A stretch of 64,000 nt of DNA from Desulfopila sp. IMCC35008. Its GTDB lineage: Bacteria > Desulfobacterota > Desulfobulbia > Desulfobulbales > Desulfocapsaceae. A program made the position numbers and the translations under genes. Shown one piece after another: positions 35,832-44,454 of this stretch. The notes under the pieces are model-generated. The model had not been told where the DNA came from, did no database searches, and was given only the letters and a program-made list of their open reading frames with translations. The stretch is taken from the NCBI RefSeq assembly GCF_010646885.2, contig NZ_CP050700.1:4056501-4120500 (forward strand). Direction: 5' to 3'. The stretch's first letter is position 1, and every line of letters begins with the position of its first letter.

Positions 35832-37949
35832 ATGGTTACCTTATATATCGCCATACTGCTTGCCACAGGGCTTGGTATCAGCAAAATCTGTCAACGACTT
35901 CGATTACCTTCCGTATCTGGTTACATTTTTGCCGGGCTACTGCTTGGTCCTGCAGGCCTCGGCCTGGTAACCGGTGCACAGATTGGTCAGGATCTCGATC
36001 ATTTCACCCAGATTGCTCTGATGCTCATCGCTTTTGGCATCGGCGAGCATATAGAGATAAAGAAACTCAGTAAATACGCACGAAGTCTGGCCTGGATAAG
36101 CTTTTGCGAAGCCGCCGGTGCCTTTACAGTTGTGTCCTCGGTGCTGTTTTTGACTATGCAGTCCACCGGATATGAGGTGATTGGCTGGACTTTTAAGGAT
36201 TACCTGGTACTGGCACTTCTTCTCGGTTCCATCGGTATTGCCACCGCACCGGCCGCCACTCTGCTGGTTATTCGGGAGTTGAAGGCCAAAGGCCCACTCA
36301 CCTCCACTCTTATGGCAATCGTTGCTATCGATGATGGTCTGGCTATCATGATCTTCGGTCTTGTGGTATCGATCGCCCACCAGGTACTGGGTCATGCCGG
36401 GGCTCCTCTATACATAACTGTAGGCTCGTCCCTGCTGGAGATATTCGGTTCTTTGCTGCTGGGTATATGCACCGCCGGCCTGTTCCTGCTTTTTCTTCAT
36501 AGGCTAAAAGGGGACGGAGAGTTAATGACCGCTGGGCTCGCCACCCTGCTGCTCTGCGGCGAGGTCGCTTACTCTTTTCACCTCTCCCCTTTGCTGGCCG
36601 GAATGGCAGCAGGATTCACCCTGGTGAATAAGGAAGAAAAAGATGTTCGTATCTTTCGGGCGCTCAACAGTTTTGAACCACCCATCTATGTCCTTTTCTT
36701 TACACTCGCCGGCACCCACCTTGAATTTGAAGCCCTCCAGGCAGCTGGGCTCTTCGGGCTCATCTACTTTCTTTCTTCTATTTCCGGGAAAATGGCAGGT
36801 ATTCAGGTGGGCGGCTTTATCGGCAAGGCTCCGGCGACTGTACGAAAATACCTTGGGTTTGCCATGCTGCCACAGGCTGGGGTGGCAATCGGGCTAATAT
36901 TCCTGCTCTCCTCTGACCACCTTTTGTCTCCATACGAGCAGGTGATCACACCAATTGTCCTTGCCGGAGTTTTCATTTCGGAACTGATCGGTCCGATCGC
37001 CGCCCGCTTTGCCATCACACGTGCAGGAGAGATAGGGTCCGAACCTGTGAGTACGGCCCCTTTTTCACTTATCTTTCATGATGACGATAAAACAGAAGAC
37101 CTGTTCTGCCCCCTGGAGAGGACTTTCCGTATCGTCCCCTGGGACTGGTTGAATCTGTCTATCCCGCATACCCCGCACGGTCACGTTATTTTTCACACGG
37201 TTGACCCGAGAACAGCCAGGGGGCTCGCCCGCATAGCCACTATACTCGCCTCCTGGTACCAGGCTTTACCGATGGCGGTCCGCATGTTGCCGCGGGATAA
37301 CAAAATTCCCGACCATCTCTTTCACGACGAATATAAAGAAGTTCATTCGATGGGTTACAGCCTGGCGACCGAATTGGTGACCTGCCCGGATATCACCACC
37401 GGTATTGTCTCTGCCGCAGAATGCAACAATGCCAGGGCCATGGTATTGGCCTACCCTCTTGGTGATACGATTGCCGGTTTCCGTACCATCCTTTCTACCG
37501 TCTCGGCAGGGGTGAGCTGTCCTGTTACCGTGGTCCGCTTCTGGGGGGAGTTCCATACCGAAAGGATACTCATCCCGATTACTGATATCGATGAACTGGC
37601 AGGAATGGTGGAAATCATCTCTGCCTTGAACGCGATTGGAGAACATAAGCTCCACATTCTTTACCTGCTGCCTTCCACCGACAGCAGCAAGGAAGTAGAT
37701 AAACAGGAGCAGCAACTCCAGGACTGGATGAAAGATAAAGCCCGTCACCTCACGGCACGGGTGGAACCAGTTATTACCCATTCCCGGCTCGACGAGATTA
37801 ACCGGGCAGCCCGGGATACAGACATTATTATCATGCACGGCAAAAAAGCGGGCGGAATGGAGAAGTTCCTCTTCGGCTCACTGGTCGACTCTGTCTCCGT
37901 CAAGGTGCAGAAAACCTTGATAGTTATCTATAATACGGGAAATCCTTGA
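35832..37949 (+). CDS. CPA2-type cation/proton antiporter with C-terminal Usp-like domain
   Basis: 705 residues. About twelve membrane helices cover 1-395 with the CPA2 (KefB/NhaS) pattern: RLRLPSVSGYIFAGLLLGPA, ALMLIAFGIGEHIEIKKL, a core helix LMAIVAIDDGLAIMIFGLVV with the DD pair, and ISGKMAGIQVGGFIGKAPA. From about residue 410 a soluble part holds one or two Usp-like folds (RILIPITDIDELAGMVEIIS; RDTDIIIMHGKKAGGMEKFL). It likely exchanges Na+ or K+ for protons across the inner membrane, with nucleotide or stress control by the cytosolic tail. It has no operon partner. Confidence 0.88.
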   Translation: MVTLYIAILLATGLGISKICQRLRLPSVSGYIFAGLLLGPAGLGLVTGAQIGQDLDHFTQIALMLIAFGIGEHIEIKKLSKYARSLAWISFCEAAGAFTVVSSVLFLTMQSTGYEVIGWTFKDYLVLALLLGSIGIATAPAATLLVIRELKAKGPLTSTLMAIVAIDDGLAIMIFGLVVSIAHQVLGHAGAPLYITVGSSLLEIFGSLLLGICTAGLFLLFLHRLKGDGELMTAGLATLLLCGEVAYSFHLSPLLAGMAAGFTLVNKEEKDVRIFRALNSFEPPIYVLFFTLAGTHLEFEALQAAGLFGLIYFLSSISGKMAGIQVGGFIGKAPATVRKYLGFAMLPQAGVAIGLIFLLSSDHLLSPYEQVITPIVLAGVFISELIGPIAARFAITRAGEIGSEPVSTAPFSLIFHDDDKTEDLFCPLERTFRIVPWDWLNLSIPHTPHGHVIFHTVDPRTARGLARIATILASWYQALPMAVRMLPRDNKIPDHLFHDEYKEVHSMGYSLATELVTCPDITTGIVSAAECNNARAMVLAYPLGDTIAGFRTILSTVSAGVSCPVTVVRFWGEFHTERILIPITDIDELAGMVEIISALNAIGEHKLHILYLLPSTDSSKEVDKQEQQLQDWMKDKARHLTARVEPVITHSRLDEINRAARDTDIIIMHGKKAGGMEKFLFGSLVDSVSVKVQKTLIVIYNTGNP

Positions 37950-38014
37950 CCCATAGAGTGCCTGCCAACCTCATTCACCTGATTCAGGGCGAGGATGGCA
38001 GGCTTGTTTGCAGA

Positions 38015-38665
38015 TCAGGCCGCCATGGCCATTCCACTTCGATAGCGGACGAGATCTTCAACACTCAGCACAATCATGTCGTGCTTATTCGCAAAATCAA
38101 CAATCTCCGGCAGGCGGGACATGGTTCCATCCGGATTGGTCAATTCACAGAGTACCCCCGCAGGCTCAAGACCGGCAAGCATCATCAGATCAACAGTCGC
38201 CTCCGTATGGCCCCGGCGACTCAGCACCCCGCCCTCTTCCGCCCGAAGCGGAAAAACATGGCCCGGATGACATAAATCCCCAGGCTTGCTGTCAACAGCT
38301 GATGCGGCACGTACCGTCGTTACCCGATCAACAGCGGACACACCGGTTGTTACACCTTCGCGAGCCTCGATTGAAATGGTAAATGCGGTCCCGTTTTTGC
38401 TGCTGTTATTGTCGACCATCGGAGGTAATCCCAGACTGTCGATCTTTTCACCGGTCAGGCAGAGGCAGACGATTCCGCTGCACTCCCTGATCATAAGCGC
38501 CATCTGACCGGCAGTAAGATGCTCACATGAATAGATGAGGTCACCTTCGTTTTCCCGGTCCTCGTCATCAACAACAAGAACACCGTCTCCCGCTTTCAAG
38601 GCTGCAAGAGCCGATTCAACCCGCTGTCGCGAGTCTCCAAACTGTGCCAGTAAAGACTGATTCAT
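38015..38665 (-). CDS. ribB: 3,4-dihydroxy-2-butanone-4-phosphate synthase RibB
   Basis: 216 residues, the length of single-domain RibB. It converts ribulose 5-phosphate to dihydroxybutanone phosphate and formate in riboflavin synthesis. Signature segments are [20 protein letters not shown] (acidic metal site), [52 protein letters not shown] and [20 protein letters not shown]. It is not fused to RibA, and no other rib gene is nearby, which fits a separately regulated copy controlled by the FMN riboswitch upstream. AAAAGGAGAATTTACC precedes the ATG. Confidence 0.96.
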   Translation of the reverse strand: MNQSLLAQFGDSRQRVESALAALKAGDGVLVVDDEDRENEGDLIYSCEHLTAGQMALMIRECSGIVCLCLTGEKIDSLGLPPMVDNNSSKNGTAFTISIEAREGVTTGVSAVDRVTTVRAASAVDSKPGDLCHPGHVFPLRAEEGGVLSRRGHTEATVDLMMLAGLEPAGVLCELTNPDGTMSRLPEIVDFANKHDMIVLSVEDLVRYRSGMAMAA

Positions 38666-38779
38666 GGTAAATTCTCCTTTTGTTTACCAGAACCAGGGCA
38701 TGTCCCGTTTTTCCCATGAAAAAGTGAAATACACCTCCGATACTCAACAATTCACAAGCTCATGAAAAATCAGGGAAAG

Positions 38780-38850
38780 AGGAATACAGAATGTATGCGC
38801 GACCGCGCACACAGACAGACAGCGAACGGGAGTTCCCGAGCTGTCTTTCT
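38780..38850 (-). terminator. Likely riboswitch expression platform
   Basis: Between the aptamer and ribB the minus strand can form ACAGC...GCTGT enclosing CGGGA AC TCCCG near 38815-38845. This stem could act as a terminator or anti-terminator partner. No long T-run follows, so control may be at transcription or translation. Confidence 0.45.
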
Positions 38851-38983
38851 ACCCTCTCTCATCCGGACTGTAACCGTCGGCTCTGGAATCTCACCAGATC
38901 TGCTTGACCCTATCGCTGTCGACAGGCGCTCGCGGGCTCTCCCGAAGTGGGAATCACCGCCGGTGGGGAATTTCGCCCCGCCC
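38851..38983 (-). promoter_or_regulatory. FMN riboswitch (RFN element)
   Basis: The minus strand starts GGGCGGGGCGAAATTCCCCA, continues CCGGCGGT...AGCCCGCGAGC and ends AGAGCCGACGGTTACAGTCC then GGATGAGAGAGGGT. These are the conserved strands of the FMN aptamer, in order and at normal spacing. It lies about 185 bases upstream of ribB in the same direction. FMN binding should repress ribB. Confidence 0.96.
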
Positions 38984-39183
38984 TGAGAATAGTTTGTGCT
39001 TACCGATCAAACACCACTTGATCAACAAACACGCCATAATATCTTAACCACCTCAACCGTATTAAAAATCTGAGGTCAGGTGACTCGCATTACTCTAATA
39101 GGGCCGTCTGTAAAGTCAAGAAAATCCACAGTACCCCTACACTATAATATCTGGGGATCTGTCAGATAGAGTCCCCCCGGCAA

Positions 39184-40089
39184 TCAGTGCATTGAACCAT
39201 CTTTCTCACTCTTTTTCTTCGCCTTTTTCGGTACCAACATCATTGCAGCGACCAATACCGCCCCCACCACAAACCCAACGATAAGATTGGCCAGAGAGGA
39301 GGGCATGAATTCCAGGGCATGATGCACGTAAGGGATATTGTGGGTAAACATACCCCCGCCGACCAGGAGCATGGCGATTGTACCTACTATTCCAAGTGAC
39401 CGGATAACCCATGGGAGGGAAGCCACCAGTAGCGAACCTAGTCCTGCAACTGTCTTTGACATCACGCCCTGCATTGTTCCGGCCCAGTCGATCAGGAAAA
39501 AACCGGCGTCATCCATACGGACGACTACGGCAACCAGTCCATACACTCCTACCGTCGCCAGCAGGGCGATGATGCTGACCACCATGATCTGCAACATAAG
39601 TGAACTCTCTATCACTGTGCCCAGGGCGATCATTACAATTTCTATTGACAGGATAAAATCCGTCCGGATTGCCGATTTTATTTTCCCTTTTTCCCGCCTG
39701 AGCAGCTCCTTCTCATCGCTGATCTCTTCGGCAGCGGGTTTCTCATGGGAATCTCGATGAGCCAGGACATGATAAATTTTTTCAACCCCCTCATAACTGA
39801 GATAGGCACCACCAAAAAGAAGTATCGGTATGATCGTCCAAGGAGCATAGGCACTCAGCAAAAAAGCGAGCGGCAGGATAACAACTTTGTTAACAAACGA
39901 CCCCTTGGTGATGGCCCAGAGAACAGGTAACTCCCGTGAGGCGCGAAAACCGGTGGCCTTCTCGGCATTGACAGCCAGGTCGTCCCCCAGGATCCCGGCT
40001 GTTTTCTTGGCTGCCACCTTGCTCATCACAGCGGCATCATCAAGCAACATGGCGATATCATCAAGTACCGCGAATAGTCCCCCGGTCAT
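39184..40089 (-). CDS. DUF808/YedI family inner-membrane protein
   Basis: 301 residues of the DUF808 (YedI) family. Characteristic segments are LFAVLDDIAMLLDDAAVMSK, then VAAKKTAGILGDDLAVNAEK and LLFGGAYLSYEGVEKIYHVL. About six to seven hydrophobic helices follow, and the tail is Lys-rich (KKAKKKSEKDG). The family function is unknown. It appears monocistronic; the next gene upstream ends 58 bp away. Confidence 0.92.
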   Translation of the reverse strand: MTGGLFAVLDDIAMLLDDAAVMSKVAAKKTAGILGDDLAVNAEKATGFRASRELPVLWAITKGSFVNKVVILPLAFLLSAYAPWTIIPILLFGGAYLSYEGVEKIYHVLAHRDSHEKPAAEEISDEKELLRREKGKIKSAIRTDFILSIEIVMIALGTVIESSLMLQIMVVSIIALLATVGVYGLVAVVVRMDDAGFFLIDWAGTMQGVMSKTVAGLGSLLVASLPWVIRSLGIVGTIAMLLVGGGMFTHNIPYVHHALEFMPSSLANLIVGFVVGAVLVAAMMLVPKKAKKKSEKDGSMH

Positions 40090-40147
40090 TGTTACCCTCT
40101 TATTTTTCAGTACATGCCAAATGTATCAGACTTTCATTGCAATACCA

Positions 40148-41257
40148 TCACATCAGCCGGCGGGATCGCCTCCGGGGCTTCCTTGTCTTCCCCACCATGA
40201 GAAAGATGAAGGGAACAAGCCCCACCCCGACACCCAGCAGAAACATCAACCAACCGTTATCGGTAAATGACTTTCCCCCCTCACCTTCAACCAGTGTCGG
40301 GGCTTCTGGTACCTCTTTTTTTTGCTCCACCATTGCAGCATTCGGAACCGGTTCCGTTTTCTTTTCTATAGAGGTCTCGGCAACAACCGGTAGAGACGCT
40401 GCCTCCTCCTCAACCCGGGCAGGTACCATACTGAATCCCTTCAACAGGAGTTCAGTTGCCTTTGCATCCCGAACCTTCCGGTCCTTGCTGCCGAGCACAA
40501 CTGCAATTAACCGAACCCCTCTTCTTTTGGCAGTAGCGACAATTGAAAATCCTGCAGCCTTGAAATAGCCCGTCTTAAAACCATCACATCCATCAAAATT
40601 TGTCAAAAGATGATTGTGAGTCCGCATAATGAAATCGCCGTTCCGGAATTCCCTCTCCCTCGTACCTGTGTATTTGAAGGTTTCTTTTTTCTTCGCCAGC
40701 TCCATGGCCAAAACAGATAAATCCCGCGCCGTGGTGATATCCACCTGCTGACCATCCGATGGCGGTAAGCCGTGTACCGAATAATAACTGGTATCTTTCA
40801 TGCCAAGGGCTGCCGCCCGCTCGTTCATAAGAGCGATAAAACTTTCTTTAGAGCCGGATATATGTATAGCCAACGCTACGGCAGCATCGTTAGCAGATTG
40901 GATCATAAGAGCGTACAGCAGATCCTCAACCGAGAATTGTTCCTGGGGATCAAGATACACCTGCGAACCACCCATACGGGCCGCCTCAGGTGTTACCTGC
41001 ACCATCTGATCAAGCGAAAGACTCCCCTTTTCGACCTGCTCCAGAACCACTAACAACACCATCATCTTTAATACAGATGCGGGATACCCCTTTGTGTCAC
41101 TGTTTTCTTCAACTAATGTTTTTCCGGTTCCCGCATCGATGACCAGAGCCGAAAGATAGGGGTCACTGGCTACGGTATTGATTTTTGCCCGACCAGCCCA
41201 GGCTGGCTGAGTCAAAAGCACAGAACAGATAACAACGAGGAAAATTCCACGTTTCAT
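40148..41257 (-). CDS. D-alanyl-D-alanine carboxypeptidase (DacA/PBP5 family)
   Basis: 369 residues. A signal peptide covers 1-21 (ending PAWA). The penicillin-binding serine protease motifs are present: SVLK (Ser61, Lys64), SAN (121-123) and KTG (228-230 in GFKTGYFKAAG). It trims the terminal D-Ala of peptidoglycan stem peptides in the periplasm. In place of the usual amphipathic anchor, a Pro/Glu-rich linker leads to a membrane helix (LMFLLGVGVGLVPFIFLMVG, about 340-360) followed by a basic end (KTRKPRRRSRRLM). That would anchor it in the inner membrane. Confidence 0.92.
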   Translation of the reverse strand: MKRGIFLVVICSVLLTQPAWAGRAKINTVASDPYLSALVIDAGTGKTLVEENSDTKGYPASVLKMMVLLVVLEQVEKGSLSLDQMVQVTPEAARMGGSQVYLDPQEQFSVEDLLYALMIQSANDAAVALAIHISGSKESFIALMNERAAALGMKDTSYYSVHGLPPSDGQQVDITTARDLSVLAMELAKKKETFKYTGTREREFRNGDFIMRTHNHLLTNFDGCDGFKTGYFKAAGFSIVATAKRRGVRLIAVVLGSKDRKVRDAKATELLLKGFSMVPARVEEEAASLPVVAETSIEKKTEPVPNAAMVEQKKEVPEAPTLVEGEGGKSFTDNGWLMFLLGVGVGLVPFIFLMVGKTRKPRRRSRRLM

Positions 41258-41794
41258 GATCGATCCTTTTCTATAGTTGTCTTGATATTAAATGGAATAC
41301 GTAAACGAATGTTTGGATCAAAACATAAACCTGTCTGGCATTTATTCAATAGTTATTTGCATAATTAATGGCCTTGAAAAAAAGGTGATCGACTTTGTTG
41401 CAGGTCGTACTCATCAAGTCTCCATACCAACTCAAACATCTGCCAGGAAAGTGGATTTCTGCAGAGCCCATCGACAATCGTAATGGTGGTGTTCTACAAG
41501 TCATCATAATTCATGTTCGGACCCATGTACCTTATAGCCGGTTGCCCCGAACTTCTCATGAGAAGTTCGGGGTAGACGAGATATTGGTGTCATAAGGCCA
41601 GTAGTGCTATAATGAAAGTAAGTATTACAGGGAAAAGATGATCAATACCGTTTCAGACAATAGAGTACCAGGAAAAGAATGTAGTTGATATTCATACCAG
41701 GTGGTTCACGACGTGATACTTTTTAAACAAATTCACAGCCCCGTCAAGCGGTGTGTGACCCACCTTAAAGATTCATTCAAGAAGAGAGGTCAAT
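41258..41794. other. Intergenic region with a perfect palindrome
   Basis: About 540 bp between the divergent carboxypeptidase and Usp genes. Two short overlapping plus frames near 41292-41595 look non-coding. The main structure is the 28-bp palindrome listed separately. An AGAGAGGT ribosome binding site precedes the Usp gene. Confidence 0.5.
41545..41572. repeat. 28-bp perfect palindrome
   Basis: Each half is CCCCGAACTTCTCA and its exact complement, with no spacer. As RNA it would fold into a strong stem with a tight loop; as DNA it could be a site for a dimeric protein. No T-run follows, so it is not a standard terminator. Confidence 0.7.
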
Positions 41795-42268
41795 ATGTCT
41801 GAGAGAATACTGTTACCATTGGATGGCTCTAAATTAGGCGAAGCCGGTCTTTCCTACGTTCACGACCTGATCTCCAAACTAGCCCCGGAAGAAAAGGTTG
41901 AAATCATCTTGTTCCATGTCATTACAGCAACCAGGCACACACTTCATTTTCAAGGGGGATGGGAGGCTGTTTCGGTACCATATAACGAGGAAGAGCTCAC
42001 CAAAATGAAGGATGAAGCGATAAGCTATCTGCAGGAAGTAAGTAAGGGGCTGCAGAATACACAAGCTACTGTTCAATGCAAGGTTTCGGTAAATGAAAAT
42101 GCGGCCGATGAGATTATTAAGGCCGAAGAGGAAGTCAATGCAGACCTGGTGGCCATGTCAACGCATGGAAGGAGTGGAATTTCCCGATTCACTGTTGGCA
42201 GTGTTGCTGAAAAGGTGCTCCGAGGAGGTTCTGTTCCTGTGTTAATGGTGAGAGCCCGTGAGAGCTGA
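41795..42268 (+). CDS. Universal stress protein (UspA family)
   Basis: 157 residues. The N-terminal strand is ERILLPLDGSKLGEAGL. The ATP-binding ending is MSTHGRSGISRFTVGSVAEK then VLRGGSVPVLMVRA, with the G-2x-G-9x-G(S/T) motif intact, so the ATP-binding Usp type is expected. The role is in stress survival; no specific partner is known. It is a single gene with a good ribosome binding site. Confidence 0.94.
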   Translation: MSERILLPLDGSKLGEAGLSYVHDLISKLAPEEKVEIILFHVITATRHTLHFQGGWEAVSVPYNEEELTKMKDEAISYLQEVSKGLQNTQATVQCKVSVNENAADEIIKAEEEVNADLVAMSTHGRSGISRFTVGSVAEKVLRGGSVPVLMVRARES

Positions 42269-42291
42269 GTCCCGCTTTATCATACACGTTG

Positions 42292-42434
42292 GTTCAGGCG
42301 GTTTACATCCACGGGGTTGAAAACACAAAACAGATACCAACCAGGACAAATGAGAACCAATCACAGAGAAGGGAAGTAATGGAATGAGGAATGTGCTCCC
42401 CAGCCCATTACTTCCAATCCGGTACCGCCTGAAC
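42292..42434. repeat. Nested inverted repeats between convergent genes
   Basis: Outer arms GTTCAGGCGGT (42292-42302) and ACCGCCTGAAC (42424-42434) enclose inner arms GGAAGTAATGG (42372-42382) and CCATTACTTCC (42405-42415). All are perfect. The element fills the gap between the Usp gene and the convergent EF-hand-like gene, so it probably acts as a two-way terminator. Confidence 0.6.
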
Positions 42435-42450
42435 TGATGAGAAATTCCGT

Positions 42451-43764
42451 TTAACCGATCTCTTCACCTGTTTTGGGCAAAAGATACTTTTCGACAAGAC
42501 TCAGTTTGTCATCCGGCTCATTTCTCCCGGTCAGGCGCCAGAGAAGATCCTGGGCCCTCTCGTGATTTCTCCATGACCCGGCGTGGTGCCGGTTCATAAA
42601 TTGAGCCAGCTGTTGTCGCTGCTCGGCCATTATTGCCCGAAGCTGCTCAATAGCCGCATGTATCTCTTGCATACGGTCAATACCCGGGGGGACGTCGGCA
42701 TCATCACCGGAAACCGCAAATTTTAAGTCCTGCAGAGGTTTCACCTGACCATCCTCCGTGAGGAAAATCCCGGCAGCAGTTACCTGTCCCAACAACAGAT
42801 TATTCGTTGATTTGAGATTGAACGTTGTACCTGCATTGCTCAGGGAGATGGCACCGACTCCCGCCTCTTTGAGGGATAAAAGCTCCTGCTCTCCACCTGA
42901 GGGATTCATCCAGACCAGCAATTCGGAAAAGATCGGGTCGTTTTCATCAATCCAGTTATTTTCATCCTGATCGTAGACGGCAAGATCACCAAAGCCAGAA
43001 CCACCCATGGGCCCAAACAGTTCCCTGCCGCTTGAAACCTCCTTATCCCCATCGATATCCAGTGCCAGGAAACCACTCCCCTTCCCCAACCCCGGGATCA
43101 GGTCACTTTCGCCATCACCGTCTATATCGAATAGAAACGACATTTCAGAGAGCGATTCAAGACCGCTGTCAAAATTGAGCACCAGGGGGTCAAGCAGATA
43201 CCCGGCTGCAGCTCTGCCGACATGACTCTGCTGAACGATCCTGGTAGAGCGAATTGACAAATCGAGAGAAAAGTCGATGGTCCTGCCGTCATCCGTCACC
43301 ACACTGCCCGAGCTCGAGAAATCGAGGTAATCGGACTCACACTGAACCCTGGTGGCCATAAAGTCGAGGCTAAACTGCCGCCTGTTCAATTGGTGATATC
43401 GCCTGATCCCGGCAGGAGGCTGTTCCATGTTATCCGCCAGCCTGCCTGAAAAGGGGCCGGGCCGAAACGAGTGGAGCTGCACACCAGCGCCCGTTAATGC
43501 TTCAACCGCCTGGGAGACGACGTATTCGGAATTATAGACCTCGGTGTTTTTCCCTTCCTGGGTCACTGAAGAATGAGTTTTCCTGCTACCGGCAAGATGG
43601 GCCGACTGCAGTGTTTCGGCAAAGGCAAAATCAAGGTTTGAACTTGCGCCTCTGCCACCATTAGGAAAGCGGCCGAAAGTTCGCCCTCCTGTTGCTTGTG
43701 TCACATCCGTGTGCCCTGATGACGCGTCCATGCTGAGCTGCGAAGAATTAATGATCATCGCCAA
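42451..43764 (-). CDS. EF-hand-like calcium-binding repeat protein of unknown function
   Basis: 437 residues without a signal peptide. The N-terminal 130 residues are low-complexity (Ser/Gly/Arg). The middle holds a SLDLSIRSTRIVQQSH-type segment, then acidic DxDxDG loops: DIDGDGESDL near 235, DIDGDKEVSSGRELFG near 255 and DQDENNWIDENDPIFSEL near 285. This block is shared with a family of repeat proteins found beside or inside RTX/hemolysin-type exoproteins; calcium binding is likely. The C-terminus is helical with MAEQRQQLAQFMNR. No type I secretion genes are nearby. Confidence 0.6.
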   Translation of the reverse strand: MAMIINSSQLSMDASSGHTDVTQATGGRTFGRFPNGGRGASSNLDFAFAETLQSAHLAGSRKTHSSVTQEGKNTEVYNSEYVVSQAVEALTGAGVQLHSFRPGPFSGRLADNMEQPPAGIRRYHQLNRRQFSLDFMATRVQCESDYLDFSSSGSVVTDDGRTIDFSLDLSIRSTRIVQQSHVGRAAAGYLLDPLVLNFDSGLESLSEMSFLFDIDGDGESDLIPGLGKGSGFLALDIDGDKEVSSGRELFGPMGGSGFGDLAVYDQDENNWIDENDPIFSELLVWMNPSGGEQELLSLKEAGVGAISLSNAGTTFNLKSTNNLLLGQVTAAGIFLTEDGQVKPLQDLKFAVSGDDADVPPGIDRMQEIHAAIEQLRAIMAEQRQQLAQFMNRHHAGSWRNHERAQDLLWRLTGRNEPDDKLSLVEKYLLPKTGEEIG

Positions 43765-43977
43765 CCTCCTGCGTCTGTTTTTTATATTTTCGGGCTATTG
43801 ATTCTTATCGGCGGTTCAACCGACAAGCTATAGCGATTTTGAGAAAAGATAAAAAGCAATCGGGACCAATACTGATGAAACAGTTTTTTAAGCAGTTGAA
43901 AAAAAAGTGGTTACTCTCTATTTGATCGCGTCAAATAAAAATATAACCTCAACATGATATAGAAAGGAGCGAAGAAA

Positions 43978-44400
43978 ATGGAAGATCTCAAGCAAAGAAT
44001 TCTCGACATCGTCCACAAACCGCAACTTGCTGCCCTGGCCACCGTGACCGAACAGAATAACCCATGGGTTCGCTACGTGGTTACCGTCGGTGCCGGTGAT
44101 CTCACCATGCGGTGCGCCACCTTTGTCGATTCCCGGAAAATAAAACAGATAGAAAATGACCCCAATGTGCACATAACCTGCGGCGTGACAAGCCTGCAGG
44201 AAATGCAGCCTTACCTGCAGATCCAGGGTAAAGCAAGGGTCACGACAGATGAGGAAGAACGTCACGCATTCTGGAATGACCTGCTGGAACCCATCTTTGA
44301 TGGACCGGATGATCCCCGCTATTCCATTGTTGTGGTGGAACCCTACAGAATTGAGTACTGCTCGCCGGGCTCGTATGAGCCGGAGGTTTGGACCAAATAA
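43978..44400 (+). CDS. Pyridoxamine-5'-phosphate-oxidase-like (split beta-barrel) flavoprotein
   Basis: 140 residues of the PNPOx-like/general stress protein 26 fold. Segments are KPQLAALATVTEQNNPWVRY, then TFVDSRKIKQIENDPNVHIT, LQIQGKARVTTDEEERHAFW and VVVEPYRIEYCSPGSYEPEV. Such proteins bind FMN, FAD or F420; the exact reaction is unknown. AGAAAGGAGCGAAGAAA precedes the ATG. A strong hairpin follows the stop. Confidence 0.82.
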   Translation: MEDLKQRILDIVHKPQLAALATVTEQNNPWVRYVVTVGAGDLTMRCATFVDSRKIKQIENDPNVHITCGVTSLQEMQPYLQIQGKARVTTDEEERHAFWNDLLEPIFDGPDDPRYSIVVVEPYRIEYCSPGSYEPEVWTK

Positions 44401-44403
44401 GAC

Positions 44404-44439
44404 AAGAAGGGGTCAGACCTGAGGGTCAGACCCCTTCTT
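44404..44439. terminator. Bidirectional terminator
   Basis: AAGAAGGGGTC (44404-44414) and GACCCCTTCTT (44429-44439), a perfect 11-bp stem between the convergent PNPOx-like gene and porB. The A/T-rich outer ends suit both directions. Confidence 0.75.
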
Positions 44440-44454
44440 CGTGCTGGTTATTAC

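Noticed and set aside
41292..41595. Two overlapping short plus-strand frames
   Set aside because: No ribosome binding site and no recognisable family; overlapping frames in non-coding DNA are expected.
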